Assembly: GCF_014649815.1 (NCBI RefSeq)
Contig: NZ_BMTT01000001.1
Location: 62,001 to 126,000, forward strand
Source of the DNA: Streptomyces mutabilis
Lineage (GTDB): Bacteria; Actinomycetota; Actinomycetes; Streptomycetales; Streptomycetaceae
Direction: 5' to 3'
Length of the DNA: 64,000 nt
Shown: piece after piece, positions 24,952-33,387 of the stretch
Numbering within the stretch: the first letter of the stretch is position 1
How the letters are laid out: every line of letters begins with the position of its first letter
Notes under the pieces: model-generated
Database searches by the model: none
What the model saw: only the letters and a program-made list of their open reading frames with translations
What the model was told of the DNA's origin: nothing
Made by a program: the position numbers and the translations under genes

Positions 24952-25659
24952 TCACACGTCGGTGACGCGGAGCCCGGCGTGTGCCTTGTAGCGGCGGTTG
25001 ACGGAGATCAGGTTGGCGACCAGGGACTCGACCTGGTGGGCGTTGCGCAGCCGTCCGGCGAAGACGCCGCGCATGCCGGCGATGCGGCCCGCGAGGGCCT
25101 GGACGATCTCCACATCCGCCCGCTCCTCGCCCAGCACCATCACGTCGGTGTCGATCTCGTCGATCTCCGGGTCCTGCAGGAGGACGGCGGAGAGGTGGTG
25201 GAAGGCGGCGGTGACCCGGCTGTCCGGCAGCAGGGCGGCCGCCTGCTCGGCGGCGCTGCCCTCCTCGGGCTTGAGCGCGTAGGCGCCCCGCTTGTCGAAG
25301 CCGAGCGGGTTGACGCAGTCGACGACGAGCTTGCCGGCCAGTTCCCCGCGCAGGGACTCCAGGGTCTTGCCGTGACCGTCCCACGGCACGGCGACGATCA
25401 CCACGTCGCTGCGGCGGGCGGTCTCGGCGTTGTCGGCGCCCTCGACGCCGTGGCCGATCTCCTCGGCGGCGGCCTCGGCGCGCTCGGCGGCGCGCGAGCC
25501 GACGATCACCTTCTGGCCGGCCTTGGCGAGGCGGTAGGCGAGGCCCTTGCCCTGGGGGCCGGTGCCGCCGAGCACGCCGATGACCAGCCCGGATACGTCG
25601 GGCAGGTCCCAGGGGTCCTTGGCGGGGGCCTTCGGTGCAGCACTGTCGGTAGAGGTCAT
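24952..25659 (-). CDS. npdG: NADPH-dependent F420 reductase
   Basis: This enzyme transfers hydride between NADPH and coenzyme F420. The protein has 235 residues. A Rossmann dinucleotide site, IGVLGGTGPQGKGLA, is followed by VIVGSRAAERAE (Ser-Arg binding the NADPH 2'-phosphate), VVIVAVPWDGH, VVDCVNPLGF, a central TAAFHHLSAVLL and a C-terminal RIAGMRGVFAGRLRNAHQVE, all characteristic of the F420:NADPH oxidoreductase family. A ~20-residue N-terminal tail precedes the fold. The start has no Shine-Dalgarno, and TAGGGT lies 6 nt upstream on the minus strand, so it is probably leaderless. Confidence 0.92.
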   Translation of the reverse strand: MTSTDSAAPKAPAKDPWDLPDVSGLVIGVLGGTGPQGKGLAYRLAKAGQKVIVGSRAAERAEAAAEEIGHGVEGADNAETARRSDVVIVAVPWDGHGKTLESLRGELAGKLVVDCVNPLGFDKRGAYALKPEEGSAAEQAAALLPDSRVTAAFHHLSAVLLQDPEIDEIDTDVMVLGEERADVEIVQALAGRIAGMRGVFAGRLRNAHQVESLVANLISVNRRYKAHAGLRVTDV

Positions 25660-25665
25660 GGGCCG

Positions 25666-25671
25666 ACCCTA
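25666..25671 (-). promoter_or_regulatory. -10 box of a probable leaderless npdG promoter
   Basis: TAGGGT on the minus strand is followed by six bases and the npdG ATG, with no Shine-Dalgarno. Confidence 0.45.
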
Positions 25672-25822
25672 CGTCCGTCCCGGCCGCCGCACGGGCCGAG
25701 GTCCCGCCCGGTGCCGGACGTCACCGGACCGGGTCCCCGGTCGTCCCCGGCCGTCCCCGGGTCGGGCGAATCCCGGGCGAACGCCGGACCGCGCGGGCCG
25801 GGTTGCGGCAGGATGCGGGCGC

Positions 25823-26425
25823 ATGGACGCCGTACGGGTCGCGCTGCTGCGGGAAGTGCTCGCCGGGACCGAGTGGCTGGGGGCCACCCGGAGGTTCGCG
25901 GGGGCGCTCAGGGGGTCCGTGGTGCCGCACGGGGGCGGGCTGCTGCTGGTGGGCACCGCCGAGTACGAGCCCTGGCACCTGGCGGCGCACCTGGTGGACG
26001 AGGCCGCCTGGTCGGGGACTCCGGAGCTGGCCCCCACCCTCGTACGGCACGACGCGCGGCCGTCGGACCCGGCGCACCTGGCGGTCGGCCTCGGACGGCT
26101 GGCGGCGGCCCGGCGCGGCGAGACGCTGCTCGTGGTGACGCCCGACGACCCCGGGGCCCCGCTCCTGGAACGGGTGCACGACGCCCGCCGGGCCGGCGCC
26201 ACGGTGCTGGCCCTGGGCAGCGGCGAGCGGGAGCTGACGGCCATGGCGCACGAGGCCCTGTCCGTGCCGGACGGCGCCGAGCTGGACCTGGACACGGTGC
26301 AGCACCTGGTCAGCGCGGCGGCCGGCGAGAACGCGGTGCCGCCCCCGCGGGGCCCCCGCCGCTTCCGCGACCGCCTCTCCCGCCTGGCCGACCACCTGAC
26401 GGCCCCGCCTCCGTCGCGCTGGTGA
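25823..26425 (+). CDS. Conserved hypothetical protein, possible SIS-like fold
   Basis: A 200-residue soluble protein. The alternating strand/helix pattern with GGGLLLVGTAEYEPWHLAAHLVDEA, ETLLVVTPDDPGAPLLERVHDARRAGATVLALGSGERE and ELTAMAHEALSVPDGAE resembles sugar-isomerase (SIS) domains, where a second strand-turn binds a phosphosugar. However, the SIS Ser/Thr phosphate loop is not clear, so I do not assign an activity. The C-terminus is basic and Pro-rich (PPPRGPRRFRDRLSRLADHL). Upstream GGCAGGATG is only a weak Shine-Dalgarno. It precedes an MFS gene by 62 bp and may be cotranscribed. Confidence 0.65.
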   Translation: MDAVRVALLREVLAGTEWLGATRRFAGALRGSVVPHGGGLLLVGTAEYEPWHLAAHLVDEAAWSGTPELAPTLVRHDARPSDPAHLAVGLGRLAAARRGETLLVVTPDDPGAPLLERVHDARRAGATVLALGSGERELTAMAHEALSVPDGAELDLDTVQHLVSAAAGENAVPPPRGPRRFRDRLSRLADHLTAPPPSRW

Positions 26426-26487
26426 CGGAGGCGGGCGCCCGGAAAACCGGTTGCCCACGCCCGTGCCCCGGCCGACGATGACCCCTC

Positions 26488-27825
26488 GTGACCCACGACG
26501 CTCCCGAGCCCGACGCCGGGCCCACCGGTCTGCGCGCCCTGCTGCCCGACCTCTCGCCCTGGCGGGCCTCGCGGGACTTCCGGCGGCTGTGGCTCTCCGG
26601 CCTGATCACGAACTTCGGGAGTTTCCTGACGCTGGTCGCGCTGCCGGTGCAGATCAAGGAGCTGACGGGGTCGGCGGCGGCCGTGGGCGCGATCGGCGCC
26701 GTGGAGCTGGTACCGCTGGTGGTGTTCGGGCTGTACGGGGGTGCCCTGGCCGACGCCTGGGACAAGCGGAAGCTGATCGTGCGGACGGAGGCCGGTCAGG
26801 GTCTGCTGTCCGCCGCGCTGCTGGTCAACGCGCTGATGCCGAGCCCAGCCGTCTGGCCGCTGTACGTGATCGCCGCGCTCACCTCGGCGCTCGCGGCCGT
26901 GCAGCGCCCGGCCCTGGACTCGCTGATCCCGCGCATCGTGGCCCACGAGCACCTGCCGGCCGCCGCCTCGCTGAACGCGGTGCGCTGGCAGGTGGGCGGG
27001 ATCGCGGGCCCGGCGCTGGCCGGGGTGGTGGTGGCGTACGCGGGGCTGGGGTGGGCGTACGCGGTCGACCTGCTCACCTTCCTGGTCTCCGTCCTCCTGG
27101 TGGCCGGCCTCGCCGCCTCCCCCGCCTCGCACGGGGCGCGCGGGCCGTCGTGGGCGGCGATCGCGGAGGGCGCCCGGTACGCGTGGCACCGCAAGGAGCT
27201 GCTGGGCACGTACGCGGTCGACCTGGCCGCGATGTTCCTGGCGATGCCGCTCGCGCTGCTGCCGTTCCTGGCGGACGAGCTGGACGCCGAGTGGTCGCTC
27301 GGGCTGATGTACGCGGCGATCCCCGCAGGCTCGCTGCTGGTCGGCCTCAGCGGCGGCTGGACGTCGCGGGTGCACCGGCACGGGCGGATGGTGGTGCTGG
27401 CGGCGGCCGGGTGGGGCCTCGCGATCGCCGCCGCGGGAATCGCGGGGAACGTGTGGCTGGTGCTGCTCTGCTTCGTCCTCGCCGGTGCCTGCGACATGGT
27501 CAGCGGCGTCTTCCGCGGGGCGATGTGGAACCAGACCATCCCGGACGAGCTGCGCGGCCGGCTCGCGGGTATCGAGCTGCTGTCGTACTCCGTGGGCCCG
27601 CAGCTCGGCCAGGTCCGCGCCGGTGGCATGGCGGCACTCACCGGGGTGCGGGCGTCGGTGTGGTCGGGCGGGCTGCTGTGCGCGGGCGCGGTGGCGCTGC
27701 TGGCGCTGTGCCTGCCGACGATGATGCGGTTCGACGTGCGGACGAACGAGCACGCGGTGCGGCTGCGCAAGGAGCGCGCAGCCGCCGCCGGGAGCGGGGC
27801 CGGGTCCGCGACCGTGGAGGGCTGA
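26488..27825 (+). CDS. MFS transporter, EntS-like exporter
   Basis: A 445-residue, twelve-helix MFS protein. The start of helix 1 (FRRLWLSGLITNFGSFLTLVALPVQI) and motif A (GGALADAWDKRKLIV) match the EntS/MFS_3 group that exports enterobactin-type siderophores and antibiotics. The PALDSLIPRIVAHEHLPAAASLNAVRWQVGGIAGPALAG segment in helix 5 is typical of this group. Substrate is not deducible. The GTG at 26488 is used; the cytoplasmic N-terminus is about 30 residues. The heme oxygenase gene about 1.3 kb further on has an iron box, but no iron box is visible here. Confidence 0.87.
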   Translation: MTHDAPEPDAGPTGLRALLPDLSPWRASRDFRRLWLSGLITNFGSFLTLVALPVQIKELTGSAAAVGAIGAVELVPLVVFGLYGGALADAWDKRKLIVRTEAGQGLLSAALLVNALMPSPAVWPLYVIAALTSALAAVQRPALDSLIPRIVAHEHLPAAASLNAVRWQVGGIAGPALAGVVVAYAGLGWAYAVDLLTFLVSVLLVAGLAASPASHGARGPSWAAIAEGARYAWHRKELLGTYAVDLAAMFLAMPLALLPFLADELDAEWSLGLMYAAIPAGSLLVGLSGGWTSRVHRHGRMVVLAAAGWGLAIAAAGIAGNVWLVLLCFVLAGACDMVSGVFRGAMWNQTIPDELRGRLAGIELLSYSVGPQLGQVRAGGMAALTGVRASVWSGGLLCAGAVALLALCLPTMMRFDVRTNEHAVRLRKERAAAAGSGAGSATVEG

Positions 27826-27828
27826 CCG

Positions 27829-28059
27829 TCAGTCCTCGTCCGCGCGTCCGGCCGGGCCGTCGTGCCACTTGGGGTCGTTCTCCCACTCGAGGTTGCGCTC
27901 GCGGGCCGTCCGCATCGCGTGCTCGGCCTCGGTGCGGGAGGCGTACGGGCCGAAGCGGTTCTTGGCCGGGCACTCCGGGCCCTCCTCGACCTTCTTGTGC
28001 TCCAGGCAGTAGTACCACTCGCCCGGTTTTCCGACCGTGCGCTTCTTGAACAGGGCCAT
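27829..28059 (-). CDS. Small conserved hypothetical protein
   Basis: The 76-residue protein starts [49 protein letters not shown]. The two cysteines in [13 protein letters not shown] together with His could form a small metal or structural site. The [19 protein letters not shown] segment looks like a SPOR-type repeat element. I know it as a conserved streptomycete protein without function. AAAGGAG precedes the ATG. It ends 3 bp from the convergent MFS gene and is divergent from map. Confidence 0.75.
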   Translation of the reverse strand: MALFKKRTVGKPGEWYYCLEHKKVEEGPECPAKNRFGPYASRTEAEHAMRTARERNLEWENDPKWHDGPAGRADED

Positions 28060-28103
28060 GACCGGCTCCTTTCGCCAGGGACATGGTCTCGCATGCCCCT
28101 GGT

Positions 28104-28109
28104 TAGACT
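28104..28109 (+). promoter_or_regulatory. -10 box of a probable leaderless map promoter
   Basis: TAGACT is followed by 7 bases and the map ATG. No Shine-Dalgarno is present in those bases. Confidence 0.55.
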
Positions 28110-28116
28110 CGCTGTC

Positions 28117-28977
28117 ATGTCTTCTGGCCAGTCGCTGCTCGTACCTGGGGAGCTCTCTCCCACCCGTCCCGTACCCGGAAACATCCGGCGGCCCGAGTAT
28201 GTCGGCAAGCCCGCGCCGACGCCGTACACCGGACCGGAGGTGCAGACGCCCGAGACGATCGAGGCGATGCGGGTCGCCGGGCGGATCGCGGCACGGGCGA
28301 TGGAGGAGGCCGCGAAGCTCATCGCTCCCGGCGTGACCACGGACGAGCTGGACCGGGTGGCGCACGAGTACATGTGCGACCACGGCGCCTACCCGTCGAC
28401 GCTCGGCTACCGCGGTTTCCCCAAGTCCCTGTGCAGCTCGGTCAACGAGGTCATCTGCCACGGCATCCCGGACTCGACGGTACTGCGCGACGGCGACATC
28501 GTGAACCTGGACGTGACGGCGTACATCGGCGGCGTGCACGGCGACAACAACGCGACGTACCTGGTCGGCGACGTGGACGAGGAGAGCCGGCTGCTGGTCG
28601 AGCGGACCCGGGAGTCGCTGGCCCGCGCGATCAAGGCGGTCAAGCCGGGACGGCAGATCAACATCATCGGCCGGGTCATCGAGTCGTACGCGAAGCGGTT
28701 CGGGTACGGGGTGGTACGGGACTTCACCGGGCACGGGATCAACTCGTCGTTCCACTCCGGGCTGATCGTCCCGCACTACGACAGCCCGCACGCCACCACC
28801 GTCATCCAGCCCGGTATGACCTTCACGATCGAGCCGATGCTGACGCTCGGGACGCACGAGTACGACATGTGGGACGACGGCTGGACGGTCGTGACGAAGG
28901 ACCGCAAGCGGACGGCGCAGTTCGAGCACACGCTGGTGGTGACCGATTCCGGGGCCGAGATCCTGACTCTTCCCTGA
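28117..28977 (+). CDS. map: Type I methionine aminopeptidase
   Basis: Map removes N-terminal Met from nascent proteins. The protein has 286 residues. The five metal ligands of the pita-bread fold are visible in order: Asp in IVNLDVTAY, Asp in [10 protein letters not shown], His in [12 protein letters not shown], Glu in FTIEPML and Glu in [10 protein letters not shown] ~40-residue N-terminal extension with the Pro-rich [14 protein letters not shown] is typical of actinobacterial MapB-type enzymes. The ATG at 28117 is chosen because a TAGACT -10 box ends 7 nt before it; the in-frame ATG at 28093 lies upstream of that box. The message is probably leaderless. A terminator follows. Confidence 0.96.
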   Translation: MSSGQSLLVPGELSPTRPVPGNIRRPEYVGKPAPTPYTGPEVQTPETIEAMRVAGRIAARAMEEAAKLIAPGVTTDELDRVAHEYMCDHGAYPSTLGYRGFPKSLCSSVNEVICHGIPDSTVLRDGDIVNLDVTAYIGGVHGDNNATYLVGDVDEESRLLVERTRESLARAIKAVKPGRQINIIGRVIESYAKRFGYGVVRDFTGHGINSSFHSGLIVPHYDSPHATTVIQPGMTFTIEPMLTLGTHEYDMWDDGWTVVTKDRKRTAQFEHTLVVTDSGAEILTLP

Positions 28978-28997
28978 CCGACCCCTGGTACCGCCAC

Positions 28998-29035
28998 CGG
29001 AACGGCCCGCTCTCCTCGGAGGGCGGGCCGTTCCG
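28998..29035. terminator. map terminator
   Basis: A perfect 13-bp stem, CGGAACGGCCCGC / GCGGGCCGTTCCG, with a 12-nt loop, 20 bp after the map stop. Confidence 0.85.
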
Positions 29036-29079
29036 CGTCCGGGTAGACCTTACCGACAGGCCGTCGGCAAACTGTTGAC

Positions 29080-29093
29080 TTAGGTGAACCTAA
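29080..29093. promoter_or_regulatory. Iron box (DmdR/IdeR operator) in the heme oxygenase promoter
   Basis: TTAGGT-GA-ACCTAA matches the arms of the DtxR-family consensus and continues to ACCTAACC. It directly follows a TTGACT -35 hexamer (29075-29080), so a bound repressor would block RNA polymerase. Iron-repressed expression is the expected outcome. Confidence 0.8.
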
Positions 29094-29109
29094 CCACAGA
29101 AAATCAGGC

Positions 29110-29757
29110 ATGGACTCCTTCTCGACGCTCATCCGCACCGCCTCCCACGAGCAGCACGTGGAGGCGGAGACCTCGACCTTCATGAGCGACCTGCTGGGCG
29201 GGCGGCTCGGCGTCGACGCCTACGCGCGCTACACCGAGCAGCTGTGGTTCGTCTACGAGGCCCTGGAGACCGGGGCCGGCCGGCTGGCGTCGGACCCGGT
29301 CGCCGGGCCGTTCGTGCGGCCGGAGCTGATGCGGCTGGCCTCGCTGGAGCGGGACCTGGCGCACCTGCGCGGCGCGGACTGGTGCGCGGGGCTGACCGCC
29401 CTGCCCGCGACCGAGGAGTACGCGGCCCGGGTGCGCGAGTGCGCCGAGGACTGGCCGGCCGGGTACGTCGCCCACCACTACACCCGCTACCTCGGCGACC
29501 TGTCCGGCGGCCAGATCATCCGTGACAAGGCGGAGCGGACGTGGGGCTTCGCCAGGAAGGGCGACGGGGTCCGGTTCTACGTCTTCGAGGAGATCACCAA
29601 CCCGGCCGCGTTCAAGCGCGAGTACCGGGAGCTACTGGACGGCATCCGCGCGGACGGCCTGGAGAAGCAGCGGGTCGTCGCCGAGTGCAAGCGGGCCTTC
29701 GCCCTGAACACGGCGGTCTTCCGGGCCCTGGGCGAGGAGTTCCCGCTCTCCGCGTGA
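29110..29757 (+). CDS. Biliverdin-producing heme oxygenase
   Basis: Heme oxygenase opens heme to biliverdin, CO and ferrous iron, for iron recovery. The protein has 215 residues of the all-helical HO fold. The proximal His is in RTASHEQHVEAET (about residue 13), and the distal-helix glycine motif is GDLSGGQIIRDKAE. The FEEITNPAAFKREYRELLD segment is typical of actinobacterial HO. The promoter carries an iron box, so the gene is probably repressed by DmdR1/IdeR when iron is sufficient. The ATG has only AGG nearby and no strong Shine-Dalgarno. No heme transporter genes are adjacent in the window. Confidence 0.94.
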   Translation: MDSFSTLIRTASHEQHVEAETSTFMSDLLGGRLGVDAYARYTEQLWFVYEALETGAGRLASDPVAGPFVRPELMRLASLERDLAHLRGADWCAGLTALPATEEYAARVRECAEDWPAGYVAHHYTRYLGDLSGGQIIRDKAERTWGFARKGDGVRFYVFEEITNPAAFKREYRELLDGIRADGLEKQRVVAECKRAFALNTAVFRALGEEFPLSA

Positions 29758-29793
29758 GCGGCGGGTTCGCGCTCCCGGGGTGAGCGGCGCCCG

Positions 29794-30477
29794 TCACCGT
29801 TCCAGGCGCACCCGGCCGCCGATCTCGACCCAGCCCTCGGGCTGCGGCGCGGTCAGGATCTGCGAGCCGGCCCCCTGGGTGATGTTCAGGGCCCGGCCCA
29901 GCCGCTCGGTGAGCAGCAGCGCCGCCGCGCCGGTCGCCTCGTCCTCGTCGATGCCGTCGCCGCGCCCCGGGAAGGCGCGGGCCCGCACCCGCCCGGCCGC
30001 CTCGTCCTCCCACGCCCAGGCGTACACCCTCCCCCAGGCTTCGTCCGGGGGGACCCCCATCTCGCCTCGCTCGCCCGGCGGCGGCACCGCCAGGTCGTCC
30101 ACCTCGGCGGCGGTGTCGTACTGGCGCAGGGTGCGCGGCGGGGCCCACTCGGGGCGGGCCTCGATCCAGCTGAACTCGCCGTCCAGCCGGGCGCCCACCA
30201 CCCCGGCCGGGGTGACTAGTTCGGGCACGTCGAGCAGCCAGGCGGTGCCGACACAGGGGTGCCCGGCGAACGGCAGGCGCAGGGTCGGCGTGTAGATGTC
30301 GACGACGCCGCGCTCGGGGTCGTCGACGAACACGGTCTCGCTGAAGCCGAGTTCGGCGGCCAGCTCCTGCCGCCCCGCCGGGTCCGGCAGCACGGAGCCG
30401 TCCCGGACCACGCCGAGCTCGTTGCCGTATCCGCCGTTCGGCGCGCAGAAGACGCGCAGTACGTCGTAGTTGGTCAC
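29794..30477 (-). CDS. PhzF-family isomerase/epimerase-like protein
   Basis: The 227-residue protein has the two-lobed PhzF (diaminopimelate-epimerase-like) fold. Family features are an N-terminal VLRVFCAPNGGYGNELGVV, the region before the active-site turn FSETVFVDD, and the second-lobe start LPFAGHPCVGTAWLL. DEATGAAALLLTERLG (the usual DPVTGSA position) and a closing QGAGSQILTAP follow. It is shorter than typical PhzF proteins (~280), mainly between the lobes. The GTG start gives TNYDVLRVF. Substrate is unknown. It converges on the heme oxygenase gene. Confidence 0.85.
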   Translation of the reverse strand: MTNYDVLRVFCAPNGGYGNELGVVRDGSVLPDPAGRQELAAELGFSETVFVDDPERGVVDIYTPTLRLPFAGHPCVGTAWLLDVPELVTPAGVVGARLDGEFSWIEARPEWAPPRTLRQYDTAAEVDDLAVPPPGERGEMGVPPDEAWGRVYAWAWEDEAAGRVRARAFPGRGDGIDEDEATGAAALLLTERLGRALNITQGAGSQILTAPQPEGWVEIGGRVRLER

Positions 30478-30737
30478 CGGGGCATTCAAGCATCGTCGTC
30501 GAGCGGCCGGACCGGCGTGGGGGCCTCGTCGTACGGCAAGGCGGCGAGTGCTCTCCGACGTCTGCCACCAGCCGGTGGAGGTGCTGCCGCGCCCGCGCAC
30601 GGGGGCCGTTCCGGTCCTCCGGCGCCGCGACCCGTGACGCGAGGTCACGGAGAGGCCGCGGTACCCCGTCCCGGCGTCCGGGCGCCGTTTCGCCCCGGTA
30701 GGGTTCGCCTCCGGGAAGGGGAAGGTGAAGGAACCTG

Positions 30738-31727
30738 ATGAGCTGGGATCGCGGCCCTCGTAGGCCCCGCAGGTTTGGCAAGCAGGCGCTCATAGCCGCC
30801 TCGGCGACCGCTTTGTCGTTGACGGCGAGCGGCTGCGTGGTGGTGCACGGTGAGCGCGAGGTGCTCCCGTCGGCCACCCGGGCCGAGGCCGCGAAGGCGC
30901 TCGAGCAGTTCACCGCCGCGTACAACGCGGCCGACAAGGCGTACGACACCTCCCTGGACGCCGGGCACACCACGGGCGCCCTCGCCGCCATCGACTCGGC
31001 ACGGCTGAAGGCGGGCCGGGCCAATCACCCGGACGGCAACCCGTCGCACACGCCGCTGGAGCTGACGGACGCCGAGTTCACGATCCCCAAGAAGGCGGGC
31101 TGGCCGCGCTGGTTCGTCGCGGACGCCAAGGGCAACAAGGGCGGCGACACGCGCTGGCTACTGGTGTTCACCCGGCACGGCCTGGACGAGACCTGGCAGG
31201 CGGCGTACCTGACGCTGGTCGCCCCGGGCAAGGTGCCGGAGTTCAGGACCGACGCGGACGGCTGGGCCGAGGCCGTCCCCGCGAACTCCGCCGACGTGGC
31301 CACCCCGCCCGGCGACCTGAGCAAGGACTACACGGCGTACCTGAAGGACGGCGGGCAAGGCTTCGCGGACGGCGCCCACACCAGTGCCTGGCGCGAGTTG
31401 CGGCAGAAGCGGTCGAAGCGCCCCGGCCTGGTCACCCAGTACATCGACGAGCCGTTGACGAACGGCGACTACGCGCCGCTGGCGCTGCGCACGAAGGACG
31501 GCGGGGCGGCGGTGTTCTTCAGCACGCGCCACTACGAGAAGCAGACGGCGGCGCAGGGCGTGTCCGTGCCGACGCCGAACGAGGACGTGCTGGCGCTGAC
31601 GGACGGCGAGATCAAGCAGTCGCTGACGATGGAGTTCGTCTCCAACCAGATCGGGCTCGACCCGGCGGACGGCCCGGTGTCCGTGGTGGGCCGGGTCCAG
31701 GGCTTGACGTCGGCGAAGGGCGAGTAG
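30738..31727 (+). CDS. Putative lipoprotein
   Basis: A 329-residue secreted protein. Basic residues (RRPRRFGKQ) precede a hydrophobic segment, ALIAASATALSLTASGC, ending in a lipobox (LTASGC), so Cys33 should be lipidated and the mature protein held on the outer face of the membrane. The remainder is hydrophilic, with a segment AAKALEQFTAAYNAADKAYDTS resembling helical ligand-binding starts. I do not recognise a named domain. GGGAAGGTGAAGGAAC precedes the ATG. It converges on the Prim-Pol-like gene with 25 bp between. Confidence 0.8.
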   Translation: MSWDRGPRRPRRFGKQALIAASATALSLTASGCVVVHGEREVLPSATRAEAAKALEQFTAAYNAADKAYDTSLDAGHTTGALAAIDSARLKAGRANHPDGNPSHTPLELTDAEFTIPKKAGWPRWFVADAKGNKGGDTRWLLVFTRHGLDETWQAAYLTLVAPGKVPEFRTDADGWAEAVPANSADVATPPGDLSKDYTAYLKDGGQGFADGAHTSAWRELRQKRSKRPGLVTQYIDEPLTNGDYAPLALRTKDGGAAVFFSTRHYEKQTAAQGVSVPTPNEDVLALTDGEIKQSLTMEFVSNQIGLDPADGPVSVVGRVQGLTSAKGE

Positions 31728-31752
31728 CCGCCCCGCCGTAGGCCGGCCCCGC

Positions 31753-32484
31753 TCAGCGGCGCAGGGGCCAGGCGGCGCCCGCGTGGTCGCCCTCCGCGCC
31801 GGCGTGCCGGGCACAGGCGTCGGTGAGGGTCTCCAGCAGGGTCAGCGGGTCCGGCAGCGGGTGCTCGGGGCCGCGCACCCAGTACACCGTGCGGTCCTCG
31901 CCGGGCAGCCGGGCGGGCGGTACGAGCACGTAGGAACCGCGACAGTGCCAGCGCAGGCCGGGATGCTCGTCCATCGTCTCGGGGTGGCAGTCCAGCTCGC
32001 AGGGCCACCACTCGTCCTCGTCCTCGGGGGTGCCCCGGGTGAGGGTGAACAGCAGCATGCGGCCGTCGTCGCTCTCGGCGACCGGGCCGACCTCGACACC
32101 GGCGTCGAGCAGCCGCCCGAGCGCCTCGCGACCGGCCTCCAGAGGTACGTCCAGGACGTCGTGCACCATGCCGGTCGCGGTGATGAAGTTGGCCTCGGGC
32201 TGGTGGCGGGCCCAGCGCTCGATCTGCGAGCGGTCCGTCGTCGACTGGGTCTGCCAGGCGAACGACACCGGGTGCCGGGCGGGGGTGGGGCAGCCGACGC
32301 GCTCGCAGGAGCAGCGGTATCCGGCCGGGTGCGCGGCGGGCGCCAGGGGCAGTCCCGCGTCGGCGGCGGCGAGCAGCAGATCCTCCCGGCCACCGTCACC
32401 GGCGGCCTCCTTGGGGCGGCGTCCGCGCAGCCACTGGGAGAGTTTGCCCTGCAGACCGCTCCGACCGCCGAACTCCGCTCTCAT
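31753..32484 (-). CDS. Stand-alone Prim-Pol (bifunctional primase/polymerase-like) domain protein
   Basis: The 243-residue protein carries one Prim-Pol-like module. Family marks are LLLAAADAGLPLAPAAHP, a Cys cluster CSCERVGCPTPARHP, QIERWARHQPEANFITATG (about residues 80-100) and HDVLDV near 108. Active members have a LDVD-type pair of acidic residues here; this one reads LDVPLEAG, so one carboxylate is replaced by Pro and polymerase activity is doubtful. Many streptomycetes keep such a chromosomal protein. GAGGGGATAG precedes the ATG. It is not linked to any mobile gene here. Confidence 0.75.
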   Translation of the reverse strand: MRAEFGGRSGLQGKLSQWLRGRRPKEAAGDGGREDLLLAAADAGLPLAPAAHPAGYRCSCERVGCPTPARHPVSFAWQTQSTTDRSQIERWARHQPEANFITATGMVHDVLDVPLEAGREALGRLLDAGVEVGPVAESDDGRMLLFTLTRGTPEDEDEWWPCELDCHPETMDEHPGLRWHCRGSYVLVPPARLPGEDRTVYWVRGPEHPLPDPLTLLETLTDACARHAGAEGDHAGAAWPLRR

Positions 32485-32614
32485 CTATCCCCTCGCCTCG
32501 CCGTCGTGCGCACCAGCATGCCCTATGGTCGCACCATTCCGCGCTTCGGGGCCGGGAAGGGACAAACTTCCCTGGTCAGGGTTGTTCGGCCGGTTTTCGC
32601 CGGTCGGTCTGCGG

Positions 32615-33259
32615 TCAGCGCGGCGCGAGCCCGTGCAGTGCGTAGTCGACGAGCGTGTCGGTGTACCCGTGGGAGATCGGGGCCGTGCGCTGGAGCCAGC
32701 GCTGGGCGAGCGGCGAGACGAACAGTTCGAGCGCGATGCGCGGGTCGAGGTCCGCACGGAGGTGACCGGCGTCCTGGGCCGAGCGCAGCCGGTCGACGAA
32801 CAGCTGGAGCGACGGCTCGAGCAGCTCGGTCAGGAACGCCCGCCCGAGCTGCTCGTTGACCACGCCCTCCGCGGCGAGGGCGCGGTAGGGGGCCTCGAAC
32901 TTCGGGTCGCGCAGTTCGTCGACGGTGGCACGCAGCACGCTCTTGAGGTCGGCCGCGAGGTCACCGGTGTCCGGGATGCCGACGCCCTCCTCCCCGGCCG
33001 CCTGCACGGCCCGGTCGCCGAGGTCGAGGAATGCCTCCAGCAGGACGTCCGCCTTGGAGGACCACCAGCGGTAGATCGTCTGCTTGCCGACGCCGGCGCG
33101 GGCGGCGATTCCCTCGATGGTCGTCCTCGGATACCCGACCTCGGCGACCAGCGCGAGGGCCGCGTCGTAGATGGCCCGGCGGGACCGCTGACTGCGGCGG
33201 CTGACGTCGGGGTGCGGCTTGTCGGCGGCGGGGGCGTGGGTGGGTTTCGAGGCGGCCAT
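32615..33259 (-). CDS. TetR-family transcriptional repressor
   Basis: The protein has 214 residues. The N-terminal helix-turn-helix is RRAIYDAALALVAEVGYPRTTIEGIAARAGVGKQTIYRWWSSKADVL (about 27-73), the standard TetR form. The ligand-binding C-terminal domain is of the TetR_C_33-like type (DPRIALELFVSPLAQRWL near residue 180). A TAGATT box 6 nt before the ATG and no Shine-Dalgarno suggest a leaderless transcript. Several CGTCTCG/CGAGACG heptamers in palindromic arrangement cover the divergent region, so it probably represses itself and the divergent small gene. The inducer is unknown. Confidence 0.9.
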   Translation of the reverse strand: MAASKPTHAPAADKPHPDVSRRSQRSRRAIYDAALALVAEVGYPRTTIEGIAARAGVGKQTIYRWWSSKADVLLEAFLDLGDRAVQAAGEEGVGIPDTGDLAADLKSVLRATVDELRDPKFEAPYRALAAEGVVNEQLGRAFLTELLEPSLQLFVDRLRSAQDAGHLRADLDPRIALELFVSPLAQRWLQRTAPISHGYTDTLVDYALHGLAPR

Positions 33260-33265
33260 GGCTCG

Positions 33266-33271
33266 AATCTA
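33266..33271 (-). promoter_or_regulatory. -10 box of a probable leaderless tetR promoter
   Basis: TAGATT on the minus strand is followed by six bases and the ATG of the TetR gene. The adjacent operators lie just upstream. Confidence 0.5.
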
Positions 33272-33282
33272 TCAGGTTGACA

Positions 33283-33355
33283 AGACGGTACGTCTCGCCG
33301 GACAGTGGACCGAGACGAAACGAGACGCACCGTCTCGCATTGATCCAACGTCTCG
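33283..33355. promoter_or_regulatory. Cluster of TetR operator half-sites
   Basis: Heptamers are at 33291 (CGTCTCG), 33311 and 33321 (CGAGACG), 33331 and 33349 (CGTCTCG). Two palindromes with 3-nt centres stand out: AGACG-GTA-CGTCT (33283-33295) and the perfect CGAGACG-CAC-CGTCTCG (33321-33337). Their centres are 40 bp apart. Confidence 0.7.
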
Positions 33356-33387
33356 TACTGATCCAGTAACCGCGGAGAGGGGATCCC

